Below, piece after piece: positions 44,338 through 52,566 of a stretch of 64,000 nucleotides of DNA. The DNA is from Tolypothrix tenuis PCC 7101. GTDB taxonomy: Bacteria; Cyanobacteriota; Cyanobacteriia; Cyanobacteriales; Nostocaceae. A program made the translations under genes and the position numbers. The stretch covers positions 7,395,323-7,459,322 of the forward strand of contig NZ_AP018248.1 in the NCBI RefSeq assembly GCF_002368295.1, given 5' to 3'. Every line of letters starts with the position of its first letter. Positions within the stretch are counted from its first letter, which is position 1. The notes under the pieces were generated by a model, which worked only from the letters and a program-made list of their open reading frames with translations, made no database searches and had not been told where the DNA came from.

Positions 44338-46296
44338 ATGGAAGATAATTGGCTAAATCTGCAAAGAGAAGCTGAAAAAAGAGCAAAATATTTAAGTATC
44401 AATTTACTTTCAGGGAAGGAATACCGAGTTCTCCCTAACAATCCTATTGATATTAAAATTGGGGTGCGAAATAGTAATCCAAAACCTGTTGAGGTAATAC
44501 TGCGTTTTGTCGGATTAGATGCATCTTGGCTAAAAGGAAGTAGAGAAAGAAAGTTGGTGGTACCTGCTAGCGCGCAAGCAGAAATAATTTTTCAATGTCA
44601 ACCTCCACCTGTAAAAGATGCGCCTAGTGAAGAATATCCCTTTACTATAGAAGCAATTACTCCAGAGGGCTACTCTCTCAGTGTTCAAGGTTATATAGAA
44701 GTTTTGCCTGTAGGTTTTGTCAAATTTGCTGTTATACCACAAAAATTGCAAATTCCTCACACAGGAAAATGGGTTCCTAATTGGAAATCTCATACTGGCA
44801 GTTTTGAACTAATCTTTAATAATCTCAGTAATTTACAGCAATCAGTATATATTCAAGTTCAAGGACAAAACACTCGCAGATTTAGCTTTCAGCTATTGCC
44901 AGAAAATTTAGATTTAACAATCCAACAAATTACCACAGCGCTATTAGAAATTAAAGCGAAACGCCGTTGGATAGGATGGTCAAAAAGATTAAAATTTACA
45001 GTTAGAAGCCGCTTATTAAATCAGCGATTGCAGGATATAGAACCTACTAGTCAAGATTTAGAACTGTTGATTTTACCAATCATTCCTGTATGGTTACAAC
45101 TGTTTTCTCTGGCTGTAATTGTAGGATTGATATCTGCATTTTTATCATTAGTATTAAATACAGAAACGCCTGCACATACGGAAATGGTGAATGCAGTACG
45201 TTTTAATAATAATGCTGACTTAGTTGTTAGTGGTGCTGAGGATGGCACAATTAAATTTTGGAGGGTTGATGGTGAGAGTTTACATCAACTCAATCAGCCA
45301 GAAACAGAAGATAATAGTGAACCTGTATTAGCATTAGAATTTGCTTCTCCAGAAAATCAGTTAGTTGCGGCTGGGTTGGATAACGGAGTAACTCAACTGT
45401 GGAATATCAAACAGCGTAAAAACATCAATGAATTGTCAATTCAGGAAATAGTTGACAATAAGGACAGAGTTTTTGCTTTAGCATTTACGAAAGATAATCA
45501 TTATTTAATAGCTGGGCATGGCAGTGGTAATATAGTCATCTGGGTAAACAACTCTGCAAAAGACACATGGCGATTACAACCAGAAAGAGTTATTAGCTTA
45601 GGTAGCAATTATGAAGCTTGGTCAATGGCTTTAAGTGAGGATGAAAATACTCTGGCTATTACTGGCAATAAAAAGTTGTTGACTTTACTAGATTTTAAGA
45701 AAATTAATCGTCAACCGCAAAGTCGGACATCTTTAACTAAAGAATATTTAACTCGATCAAATATCATTAAAGCGGAATTCTCCATCCAACCTACAAACAG
45801 CGTATTAAGAAATAATGACCGAATTTTGAACCTCAATTTTTTACCAGGTTCTTCGCAACTGTTAGCAACAGCTGATTCTGATGGGTTTGTAACCATATTA
45901 GATTACCAATGTCAAAGCCAAACTGCTGCAAATAAATCAGAACAGTCAATTAATCAAAACTGTATAGTTGATCAATGGGCAGCAACAGCAAAAAGACCAA
46001 TACGGAGTTTATCATTTCTTGAAGGTGGTACTCTTGCTGGGCCATTAGGCACTCGTCAACTGGTAATTAGCGATGACGAACGAGTCACAGTTTGGCAACT
46101 CACCCCATCAGGAAGGCGAGAGAACACCACGCTTCCAGGTAAAGAAATTTTCACTAGTCCTAATGCAATTAACAGCATTGATATTAATAGCCAGGGAACA
46201 AAAATTGTCAGTGGCGGAGAAGAATGTCACCAACAAGGCTATGACATGAAACATTGTTGGGGTTGGCTAACTTTGCGCCGCTTGCAAGGAAAATAG
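44338..46296 (+). CDS. Membrane-anchored protein with Ig-like N-terminus and seven-blade WD40 propeller
   Basis: 652 residues. Residues about 20-230 are beta-rich and resemble Ig/fibronectin-like repeats (RVLPNNPIDIKIGVRNSNPK). A single transmembrane helix lies at about 247-272 (LQLFSLAVIVGLISAFLSLV). Then seven WD-type repeats can be counted: SGAEDGTIKFW, AGLDNGVTQLW, AGHGSGNIVIW, TGNKKLLTLLDF, ADSDGFVTIL, SDDERVTVWQL and a last VSGGEE unit that would close the propeller. A single propeller on one side of a membrane is a typical docking platform. Partner proteins could be the upstream b561-like protein or the Hsp70-like protein. No catalytic motif is present. Confidence 0.75.
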   Translation: MEDNWLNLQREAEKRAKYLSINLLSGKEYRVLPNNPIDIKIGVRNSNPKPVEVILRFVGLDASWLKGSRERKLVVPASAQAEIIFQCQPPPVKDAPSEEYPFTIEAITPEGYSLSVQGYIEVLPVGFVKFAVIPQKLQIPHTGKWVPNWKSHTGSFELIFNNLSNLQQSVYIQVQGQNTRRFSFQLLPENLDLTIQQITTALLEIKAKRRWIGWSKRLKFTVRSRLLNQRLQDIEPTSQDLELLILPIIPVWLQLFSLAVIVGLISAFLSLVLNTETPAHTEMVNAVRFNNNADLVVSGAEDGTIKFWRVDGESLHQLNQPETEDNSEPVLALEFASPENQLVAAGLDNGVTQLWNIKQRKNINELSIQEIVDNKDRVFALAFTKDNHYLIAGHGSGNIVIWVNNSAKDTWRLQPERVISLGSNYEAWSMALSEDENTLAITGNKKLLTLLDFKKINRQPQSRTSLTKEYLTRSNIIKAEFSIQPTNSVLRNNDRILNLNFLPGSSQLLATADSDGFVTILDYQCQSQTAANKSEQSINQNCIVDQWAATAKRPIRSLSFLEGGTLAGPLGTRQLVISDDERVTVWQLTPSGRRENTTLPGKEIFTSPNAINSIDINSQGTKIVSGGEECHQQGYDMKHCWGWLTLRRLQGK

Positions 46297-46335
46297 GAAA
46301 TAAGGGGAATATTTGTCAATCATGGGGAAGTAAAA

Positions 46336-47169
46336 ATGGCCAGCATACCCACTGAAATCAATCTTGATGCTTATTTTCAGCGAATTGGCTATAACGGCGA
46401 TCGCACTCCCACACTTAAGACTTTACAGGCAATTCACTTACATCATACAAAAGCGATCGCCTTCGAGAACCTCAATTCATTTCTCCAACAGCCTGTGCTT
46501 CTGGATATAGCATCCTTACAGCAAAAGCTAATCTACGAAAATCGCGGTGGCTATTGTTTTGAGCAAAACTCCTTACTGCGCTCAGTTTTAATCTCTCTCG
46601 GGTTTCAGGTAAAGAATCTAGCAGCGCGTGTACTTTGGAACCTTCCAGAAGGGACTATTACACCTCGCAGCCATATGTTGCTTTTAGTGAATATTGATAC
46701 TGAGCAATATATTGTAGATGTGGGATTTGGCGGATTAACGCTCACTGTACCGTTGTCTTTTACACCAAACATTGAACAGAATACAACCCATGAACAGTTT
46801 CGCTTGCTCTGGGTTGACCAAACTTATACCATGCAAGCATACATCGCCCAGGAGTGGACAAGCCTTTACCGTTTTGATTTGCAAGAGCAACACCTACCTG
46901 ACTATCAGGTAAGTAATTGGTATGTTTCTACACATCCTAATTCCCTATTTGTTACCACACTCATTGCAGCTAGGCCGGATGTAAATTGTCGTTATGCATT
47001 GCGAAATAACCAGCTAACAACACATTATTTAGATGGAAGCAAAGAACAGCGTCTACTGACTAGAATCAAAGACTTGCGTACTGTTCTGGAGGATATATTT
47101 CTTTTAGAATTATCTGCGATCGCGGGTCTTGACGATGCTTTACAACTGCTAACAGAGCAACCTAATTGA
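46336..47169 (+). CDS. nat: Arylamine N-acetyltransferase
   Basis: 277 residues. The Cys-His-Asp triad is visible: RGGYCFEQN (Cys about 74), RSHMLLLV (His about 112) and YIVDVGFGG (Asp about 127). The start LDAYFQRIGYNGDRTPTLKT and AIAFENLNSFL are typical of the NAT family. The enzyme moves an acetyl group from acetyl-CoA to aromatic amines or hydrazines. In some bacteria NAT homologues close amide bonds in natural products, but no such cluster is adjacent. A truncated inverted-repeat element follows the stop. Confidence 0.94.
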   Translation: MASIPTEINLDAYFQRIGYNGDRTPTLKTLQAIHLHHTKAIAFENLNSFLQQPVLLDIASLQQKLIYENRGGYCFEQNSLLRSVLISLGFQVKNLAARVLWNLPEGTITPRSHMLLLVNIDTEQYIVDVGFGGLTLTVPLSFTPNIEQNTTHEQFRLLWVDQTYTMQAYIAQEWTSLYRFDLQEQHLPDYQVSNWYVSTHPNSLFVTTLIAARPDVNCRYALRNNQLTTHYLDGSKEQRLLTRIKDLRTVLEDIFLLELSAIAGLDDALQLLTEQPN

Positions 47170-47173
47170 TGCT

Positions 47174-47230
47174 CAATACTTGTCGGTGAAGGGGAAAAAG
47201 GGGAATGGGAAAAGGGAAATAACAAACCTT
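47174..47230. repeat. Truncated family B element (reverse orientation)
   Basis: Starts CAATACTTGTCGGTGAAGG, the reverse complement of the right end of intact family B copies (for example near 60777), and carries on through the G/A-rich half to AACAAACCTT. The other half and end are missing, so it is a fragment, perhaps a deletion product. Confidence 0.7.
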
Positions 47231-47314
47231 GAATACCAATTTAATGTGAAATTGTACCTAAATTCCCCTTCAAAAGCTGCATGATATCAGGAAATTCCAA
47301 CTAAAAAATTGGTA

Positions 47315-47581
47315 CTACTCTTTAGTTGAAACGTTGCCTTTAATTAAACGATGAAGCAAACGGCAGGGCCAAATGCAGGCTCCACAAAGACTGATTGAGG
47401 CAATGGCAGCAAAGATCCGCCATTTCTCCTGAAGAGGATTAGTAGACTCTGATAGTTGCTGTTCCCTATCTTTGGTTAGTTCCGCCAAAGAATCAGATAG
47501 CTCGCCAGCAGTACTTACCCCTTCAATTACCGCTCCCATTAGATAAGCTGCAAGGGCAATACTTAGCCAGTGATTTATCAT
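47315..47581 (-). CDS. Small membrane protein with two hydrophobic segments
   Basis: 88 residues. Hydrophobic stretches lie at about residues 6-22 (LSIALAAYLMGAVIEGV) and 53-72 (WRIFAAIASISLCGACI), linked by a charged loop (AELTKDREQQLSES). The C-terminus is basic. No family is recognised. It follows the gene at 47605-47841 with a 23-base gap on the same strand, so they form a likely two-gene operon. The length and hydrophobic plan make a real gene plausible. Confidence 0.55.
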   Translation of the reverse strand: MINHWLSIALAAYLMGAVIEGVSTAGELSDSLAELTKDREQQLSESTNPLQEKWRIFAAIASISLCGACIWPCRLLHRLIKGNVSTKE

Positions 47582-47604
47582 ATTGTCTGGGTGAACTTTT
47601 TGTA

Positions 47605-47841
47605 TTATTGATTGTCTTGTCCTAAAGGTAACCTGCTTTCAGCAGTATCTCGAATTAAAGGCAATTTAGATTTTATGTAATTATCTAGGCTATTATCTGC
47701 CTGTTCATCAATTTCCTGTTTGGCTTTTAATTGCTGAAGCAGCAATTGTACTAAAGCCACATCATCAAACTGCAGTAAGGTGTTGACGTTGGTAGACTCA
47801 ATTACAGCCCAAAGTTGTCGCATCATTTTGGCAGTGATCAT
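47605..47841 (-). CDS. Small soluble hypothetical protein
   Basis: 78 residues, mostly helical by composition: MRQLWAVIESTNVNTLLQFD, then a stretch rich in Leu, Gln and Lys, and LDNYIKSKLPLIRDTAESR. No cysteine or catalytic motif is present. This looks like a short conserved cyanobacterial protein, but I cannot name it. It is the first gene of the minus-strand pair, and TAACCTCTTAAG lies upstream, not a clear ribosome-binding site. Confidence 0.5.
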   Translation of the reverse strand: MITAKMMRQLWAVIESTNVNTLLQFDDVALVQLLLQQLKAKQEIDEQADNSLDNYIKSKLPLIRDTAESRLPLGQDNQ

Positions 47842-48329
47842 GAGTCTCTAACCTCTTAAGCTTTTCTTTATATTTACACAGTTTTCTTGTTTGTGCCTAA
47901 TTTTTGTGGAAGAATTAATCAATCAACAAAATTACAACTAAATAAAGCAATTCAGTAGCTGGAAAATATTTACAGTTCTTGCAAATGAAGCGTACCCCTG
48001 CGGGTTATCCGTACTCCTGTGGAGAAGCAAGCTACCCGTAGCGTTCCTTAGGGAAAAGTAAACTTCATTGGTAATGAAATACTGTAATTAATTCTGTCCA
48101 AGTACTTATACCAGTCTGAAAAAACAATGCAACAAATACATGAGCTATGGACGCAAAGCTTTGCACCCATACACATGATTTATATGTAGCAAGATTTTTT
48201 CAATTGGTATTACCAGTCAGAGCCATAGCCCCAACAAAAAGGCGGGTGTGACTCTGACTGCTTGGGTGAGTTAGAAGCGACGCTGCTGAAATGCTAATTA
48301 ACTTTCACATCTAACAAACCCAAACAAAA
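47842..48329. other. Intergenic region between divergent genes
   Basis: About 490 bases. It includes a palindromic repeat motif around 47990-48060 (GGAGAAGCAAGCTACCCGTA with CGTTCCTTAG), which is common in Nostoc genomes, and the inverted repeat at 48214-48260. Both divergent transcripts must start here. No RNA family could be recognised. Confidence 0.5.
48214..48260. promoter_or_regulatory. Perfect 9-bp inverted repeat upstream of the EgtD-like gene
   Basis: CAGTCAGAG (48214-48222) and CTCTGACTG (48252-48260) enclose 29 bases with C- and G-rich segments that could pair internally. It ends about 70 bases before the start codon, a position suited to a leader RNA structure or an operator. I checked it against riboswitch core patterns I know and found none. 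Confidence 0.3.
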
Positions 48330-49385
48330 ATGGTTAAAAATTTTTCCAGTAATTCACAATTTTTTACTGATAAATCTAGTCCGAGCAGCCGGATCATAGA
48401 ACCAAGCTCTAAATTCTATTCTATCTTCTCTAAACAAGAAGTTTTAGAATTAATTCAGGCATTAGAGATGAGAAGAGAAATCCCTTTAAAGTATTCTTAT
48501 AAAGGTAGAGGTGCAAAAATCTGGAATAATTATTATCAAAAATATATTACTCCTCAATGGTATCGCACATCCAACGTAGAAATTGATTTATTAAATGATA
48601 ACTTTGAGTATGTTAATGGTAGTTATCAAAATTGTAATCAAGTCAATATTATAGATGTGGGTGCAGGTAATTCTTACCCTGCCAAAAAATTAATTTCTTG
48701 TCTTGCCAAATTAAACAAGATTAATCAATATATTGCTTTGGATATTAGTAATGAACTCTTAGAGGTATCAAAAGCAAACTTTACTAAATGGTTTCCATTC
48801 ATAAAGTTTGATAGTGCCACAGTTGATATAGAAACTAGCACTATTCCTCTAGAGCTTTGGCAAAGCTCCAATTCTCAGGATGATATAGCCAATATATTTC
48901 TACATCTAGGTGTGACCATTGGCAATCATCAAAATAGGATTAGGGCACTACAAAACTTCAGAAAGAGCATGAGTAAAAATGATTTGCTTGTGTTCACTAA
49001 CGAAATTGGCTCTAATTCTCAATGGGACGGTAAAGCTCGAGGTGGGTGTAAATATCATGTAGAAGAGCTATATGCATGGATTAAAAATAAGGTAGGAATT
49101 AAGGCAGAAGATTGCGAACTTATCAGAAAATATGATGTAAAAACAGATAGTATAACTGCCAATATAAAATTTAATCGCAATTACACTGTAACTTTTAACG
49201 AATTGGGCATAGATAAAAATTTTGTAGTTTTAAAAGATGAAGAAATTACAATTTGGCGACATCACAAGTATGAAATGCCTGAACTTCTCAAAGAACTAGA
49301 AGAGGCAGGATTACAAATAGTTCACTATAGCTGTAATAAATATTTTTCACATATTATGGTGATTTGTCAGGTTGCTGAGAATTAG
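48330..49385 (+). CDS. EgtD-like SAM-dependent methyltransferase (histidine-methyltransferase superfamily)
   Basis: 351 residues. NIIDVGAGNSYPAKKL (about 108) is the SAM-binding motif, YIALDISNELLEVSK (about 135) the acidic strand, and IFLHLGVTIGNHQNRIRAL (about 190) the L-G-x-x-I-G-N phrase that marks the Methyltransf_33/EgtD superfamily. LLVFTNEIG follows. The N-terminal 60 residues (FSKQEVLELIQALEMRREIP, KYSYKGRGAKIWNNYY) also resemble that superfamily. EgtD trimethylates histidine for ergothioneine, but the family has many diverged members. The residues that define EgtD substrate specificity cannot be confirmed by eye. A GT1 glycosyltransferase follows after 115 bases, which suggests a joint small-molecule pathway. 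Confidence 0.72.
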   Translation: MVKNFSSNSQFFTDKSSPSSRIIEPSSKFYSIFSKQEVLELIQALEMRREIPLKYSYKGRGAKIWNNYYQKYITPQWYRTSNVEIDLLNDNFEYVNGSYQNCNQVNIIDVGAGNSYPAKKLISCLAKLNKINQYIALDISNELLEVSKANFTKWFPFIKFDSATVDIETSTIPLELWQSSNSQDDIANIFLHLGVTIGNHQNRIRALQNFRKSMSKNDLLVFTNEIGSNSQWDGKARGGCKYHVEELYAWIKNKVGIKAEDCELIRKYDVKTDSITANIKFNRNYTVTFNELGIDKNFVVLKDEEITIWRHHKYEMPELLKELEEAGLQIVHYSCNKYFSHIMVICQVAEN

Positions 49386-49500
49386 ACTCTGCATAAATAA
49401 TTCAAGATGTTGTTTGGCAAGTGAACCTAAAAGTATTAATGCAGCAAAGCTGGAGCCTCAAGCAATTATATTAATAATGAGCTAACCAAGAGGCAAAGCT

Positions 49501-50778
49501 GTGAGCCGTATTATTTTCACTACTATTGGTTCTTTTGGTGATTTACATCCCAAAATTGCGATCGCACTTGAATTACGAAAGCGGGGTCATGATGTCATAT
49601 TTGCAACCCATAAAGAATATCAAGGTAAAATAGCCGCCTTGGGATTCGACTTTCATCGCATCCGTCCTGATAACACTGCTCTGAGCGATCCTCAAGAAAT
49701 GGCGCGGATGATGGATTTAAAAACGGGTACAGAATATGTCATCAAAAATTGGGTGCTTGCTAGTTTACGTGAAACCTACACCGATTTAATGGAAATTGTC
49801 AAAGATGCTGACTTGATCGTTACAGGTGAAGGCGTTGTAGCAGCTCGATTAGTTGCGGAGAAATTAGAAATTCCGTGGGCGTTTGCTGTTCTGCAACCCG
49901 CTTCATTTCTCTCTATTTATGACCCATCAGTTATTCCTATATTTCCATTTCTAGCCAAACTGCGCGGGTTTGGTTCTATTCTCAACCGCGGCATTATTAA
50001 ATTATCAAAAGTAGTTGCTCAATCTTGGGCAGAACCAATTCATCAACTGCGGCGCGAACTAGGTTTATCAGCACTCGTTGGCAATCCCTTTATTGATGAT
50101 AAATATTCACCCTACCTAGTGCTGGCAATGTTCTCCTCAACATTTGCCAAATCTCAACCTGATTGGCCAGCAAATACAGTGATTACAGGCTTTACGTTTT
50201 ATGATGGCTCTGGAGATGGAGCAGAACTCACGCCAGAACTCCAGCAATTTTTAGATGCAGGAGAACCACCGATTGTTTTCACTCTCGGTTCAGCAGTGGT
50301 AATGTCTCCAGGTAGCTTTTACGAAGAAAGTATTCAAGCTGCAAAGCTGTTAAACCGCCGTGCAGTTTTGCTAATTGGTAAGAATACGGCTCCCAAAAAT
50401 CTTTCAGAAAGCATTATTGCTGTGAGTTATGCGCCATACTCGCAAATTTTTCCTCGCGCTTGTGCAGTTGTGCATCAAGGTGGTATTGGAACAACAGCTC
50501 AAGCCTTACGAGCTGGTATTCCAACGCTGGTGATGCCCTATAGTCACGATCAACCAGATAACGCGGCAAGAGTTGAACGCTTGGGAACTTCATGTACTAT
50601 TAGCCCTAGGCATTATTCAGCAGTACGAGCAGCTAAAAAATTACGCCAATTATTAGAAAATCTCAAATATACAGCTAGAGCAGCAGAAATTAAAAGCATT
50701 ATCCAATCAGAAAATGGAGTTGCTGTGGCGTGTGATGCCATTGAAACACTGCTTCAGGCAAACTCAATTTCAGCATGA
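49501..50778 (+). CDS. GT1-family glycosyltransferase (UGT/sterol-glucosyltransferase-like)
   Basis: 425 residues from GTG 49501, with AGAGG about 9 bases upstream. The N-terminal half begins RIIFTTIGSFGDLHPKIAIA (3-22), the acceptor-domain opening of UGT-like enzymes, followed by ELRKRGHDVIFATH. The C-terminal half contains PIVFTLGSAVVMSPGSFYE (about 258) and AVVHQGGIGTTAQALRAGIP (about 321), the donor-binding H-x-G-G-x-G-T motif, then MPYSHDQPDNAARVERLGT. Such enzymes glucosylate lipids or natural products and are not typical of polysaccharide assembly. The neighbour at 48330 is the obvious partner. Cytoplasmic or membrane-surface location is expected. Confidence 0.9.
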   Translation: MSRIIFTTIGSFGDLHPKIAIALELRKRGHDVIFATHKEYQGKIAALGFDFHRIRPDNTALSDPQEMARMMDLKTGTEYVIKNWVLASLRETYTDLMEIVKDADLIVTGEGVVAARLVAEKLEIPWAFAVLQPASFLSIYDPSVIPIFPFLAKLRGFGSILNRGIIKLSKVVAQSWAEPIHQLRRELGLSALVGNPFIDDKYSPYLVLAMFSSTFAKSQPDWPANTVITGFTFYDGSGDGAELTPELQQFLDAGEPPIVFTLGSAVVMSPGSFYEESIQAAKLLNRRAVLLIGKNTAPKNLSESIIAVSYAPYSQIFPRACAVVHQGGIGTTAQALRAGIPTLVMPYSHDQPDNAARVERLGTSCTISPRHYSAVRAAKKLRQLLENLKYTARAAEIKSIIQSENGVAVACDAIETLLQANSISA

Positions 50779-50805
50779 GCGATCGCAATTCCCTATAGTG
50801 TGGAT

Positions 50806-50902
50806 CAATACTACTCAGTTAAGCGTTTTGAACTTCAAATTGGTTTTGGGGAAAAGGTTAAAGGTTTGTTATTCCCCTTTTTCCCCTTAACCAACAGTAT
50901 TG
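50806..50902. mobile_element. MITE-like element, family B (CAATACT ends), copy 1, with 9-bp target duplication
   Basis: CAATACT at the left and AGTATTG at the right enclose a short interior with G/A-rich and complementary C/T-rich halves, so the element could fold as one long hairpin. The left flank AGTGTGGAT (50797-50805) repeats exactly at 50904-50912, a 9-bp direct duplication, one base out from the end. At 97 bp it is the shortest family member here. It has no coding capacity. It lies between the GT1 gene and the Psb35-like gene. Confidence 0.85.
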
Positions 50903-51022
50903 GAGTGTGGATTACCCTACTTTAACTATCGGCACACACACCAACATTAATATTGCAAGTTTTGTAACGAAAAAGTTATCTTTATTTACATAAAGTTACT
51001 TTACTGCCAACAGAGGTTTGAG

Positions 51023-51250
51023 ATGACTATCTTAATTGCATTATTGGTTGTAGGTTGGGTAGCAGCTTCCGTTGTAGGCTCTCTAGCTTATTTCTTGGGA
51101 GAACAAAGCAAGCCTATCCACGAACGTAACTGGCGTTCTGATGCCTTTGAAAGATTGGCGAAGTCGATTACTGGTAAAGAAATAGACTATAGTGAACGCA
51201 CTCCAGCCTATGCAATGGATGCCTATGCTAGCCGCAATCTACCTTTCTAA
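51023..51250 (+). CDS. psb35: Small single-helix membrane protein, Psb35-like
   Basis: 75 residues. One transmembrane helix covers about residues 2-25 (ILIALLVVGWVAASVVGSLA). A soluble C-terminus follows with GEQSKPIHERNWRSDAFERL and a Tyr-rich end (YAMDAYASRNLPF). Length, single helix and the KPIHERNW phrase match, from memory, cyanobacterial proteins annotated as photosystem II assembly protein Psb35 (Ssl2148 group), which associates with CP47 and other thylakoid proteins. GAGG lies close upstream of the ATG. A G/C hairpin terminator follows. The identification depends on recall, not a search, hence moderate confidence. Confidence 0.6.
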   Translation: MTILIALLVVGWVAASVVGSLAYFLGEQSKPIHERNWRSDAFERLAKSITGKEIDYSERTPAYAMDAYASRNLPF

Positions 51251-51285
51251 CAATGAAGGTGGCTCGCCAGAATGTTAAAACCCAC

Positions 51286-51313
51286 AAGCCCCAGTACCTA
51301 TAAGCGGGGCTTT
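51286..51313 (+). terminator. Rho-independent terminator after the Psb35-like gene
   Basis: AAGCCCC (51286-51292) pairs with GGGGCTT (51306-51312), with a 13-base loop, followed by TGCTTTAC, 35 bases after the stop codon. The stem is 7 bp and the T-run is short but present. Confidence 0.7.
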
Positions 51314-51420
51314 GCTTTACAAAAACTTCAATTAATTGACGTTATATGAAGAATATGTTAAATATATTAATATAAGCTTACAAAGCTAAGAAATCTAAAT
51401 ATTTGAACAACGACAACTAG

Positions 51421-51492
51421 GAAGAAAATCTGACATTTGGGTAATTTTAGGTTTTTCTTCATCAACCTCGGCACGTGCAGCCGAGGTTTTAT
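51421..51492 (+). ncRNA. Candidate small RNA ending in a terminator hairpin
   Basis: Two adjacent hairpins lie in a gene-free gap. GAAGAAAA pairs with TTTTCTTC (51421-51460). The perfect 9-bp stem AACCTCGGC/GCCGAGGTT (51464-51488) with loop ACGTGCA is followed by a T-rich tail. The second is an excellent terminator, yet the nearest upstream gene already has its own terminator at 51286. That suggests an independent short transcript starting around 51320-51420. The strand is assumed from the T-tail. No known cyanobacterial RNA family was recognised. Confidence 0.35.
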
Positions 51493-51647
51493 TTATATGG
51501 GGCATAGGGCATTGGTAATTTTCCTCTGCTGCCTCTGCTTGCCAAAGCGATTTATTATTTTTTTATGTGGAAGTTTCTTACCTGTTAGGTCAATGCTAGT
51601 AAAGGGCAATATAAACCCATAACCAGTAATTTGACTTGTATTGCTCT

Positions 51648-52199
51648 ATGAGGAGTTTCTTTGATGATTCTGCAATTGATTCGTCAATTCAGCCATCTAA
51701 ACGACATATTTTTATCAAAAACTCACGCAATGTGATGGAAGTGCTAGTGGTAGCAGAGGTTGAGACTCAAATTCAAGCTTTACCTGCTAAAACTGCTAGA
51801 TATATCAACCCATCTGAGGTGACGGCTTACGCATTAAATCGGTTGCCTGCATTTTATGCCACTAGCAAAAGAGGTTGGCAAAGGCAATTACATCGCGGTA
51901 AAACAGAATTTCATCAGAAAATTACCACGGCTGTACGTCAGGGAATTATTGCTGTACAACAAGATCCTCTACGTGCAGAGGATTTTCTAGATTTTCAAGA
52001 AGAAAATCCAGCACAGGCTAATTTGCAAGCACTGCAAGTCTTGCTGCAAGAGCCAAATTTGTCTTGGGATAACTTAGCTGATGTAGTTGAAAAAACATTA
52101 ATGAATACATTGCGAGGCAAGATTACCTGGCGTAAACCGGCTGGGTTAGATAATGAAATCTTTGATTGGGAAAAACATCCGCATAATCAAAGAGGATAA
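51648..52199 (+). CDS. ComFB-family protein
   Basis: 183 residues from ATG 51648; an in-frame TTG 12 bases upstream is possible but less likely. SRNVMEVLVVAEVETQIQAL (about 26-45), YINPSEVTAYALNRLPAFYA (about 53) and GWQRQL (about 76) form the late-competence ComFB core. A C-terminal Glu/Gln-rich extension of about 80 residues follows. In cyanobacteria, ComFB-type proteins have been shown to bind cyclic di-GMP and to affect cell size or motility. The binding residues here cannot be confirmed by eye. It stands alone in a gap-rich region, with no partner gene next to it. Confidence 0.82.
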   Translation: MRSFFDDSAIDSSIQPSKRHIFIKNSRNVMEVLVVAEVETQIQALPAKTARYINPSEVTAYALNRLPAFYATSKRGWQRQLHRGKTEFHQKITTAVRQGIIAVQQDPLRAEDFLDFQEENPAQANLQALQVLLQEPNLSWDNLADVVEKTLMNTLRGKITWRKPAGLDNEIFDWEKHPHNQRG

Positions 52200-52566
52200 C
52201 AAAAATCAAAGAATGCGGTAAATAGATTAAGTAGGGGTGCAAAGTTTTGCACCCTTAAATATCAGTCAGATCTTGCTAAAAAGTTGTGAATTTGGATTAC
52301 GGAAATTTTGATAATTAATCTCTTCTACATTTAAATTGCATAATTTTGGCTGGCTATATGTCTAATACCACCAGATAAAAAGACATCTTCAATATGCAAT
52401 AAAATGAACTTTGGTTTGGATAAAAGGTAGGATTGTAAGGGTTAATGGTTTTTTCGTGCCCCTTTTACCTTTACCCTTTTGCCCTTACCCCACAAGTATT
52501 GAAAGTGGTTTGGCTTAGTAAACCAAAAATGTGCTTATGGAAGGCTAAAGTTATCAGGGCAAATTT
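52200..52566. other. Intergenic region with dispersed repeats
   Basis: Most of this 367-base gap is repetitive: a family D copy (52331-52403) followed by a degraded family B element (about 52404-52501). The last 65 bases lead into the TPR-CHAT gene with no clear promoter. Confidence 0.6.
52331..52501. repeat. Family D repeat with adjoining degraded family B element
   Basis: TTAAATTGCATAATTTTGG at 52331 opens a family D copy that runs to about 52403. The right half of a family B element follows, with a recognisable G/A-rich and C/T-rich dyad and the right end AGTATTG (52495-52501). Its left end is eroded. The flank AAAGTGGTTTGGCTTAGTAA resembles the uninterrupted family D copy near 38045, indicating that the B element inserted in D. 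Confidence 0.6.

Noticed and set aside
48214..48329. Possible riboswitch before the EgtD-like gene
   Set aside because: The inverted repeat is real, but no conserved core of a known riboswitch (SAM, SAH, cobalamin, glycine or glutamine) was recognised; kept only as an inverted repeat.
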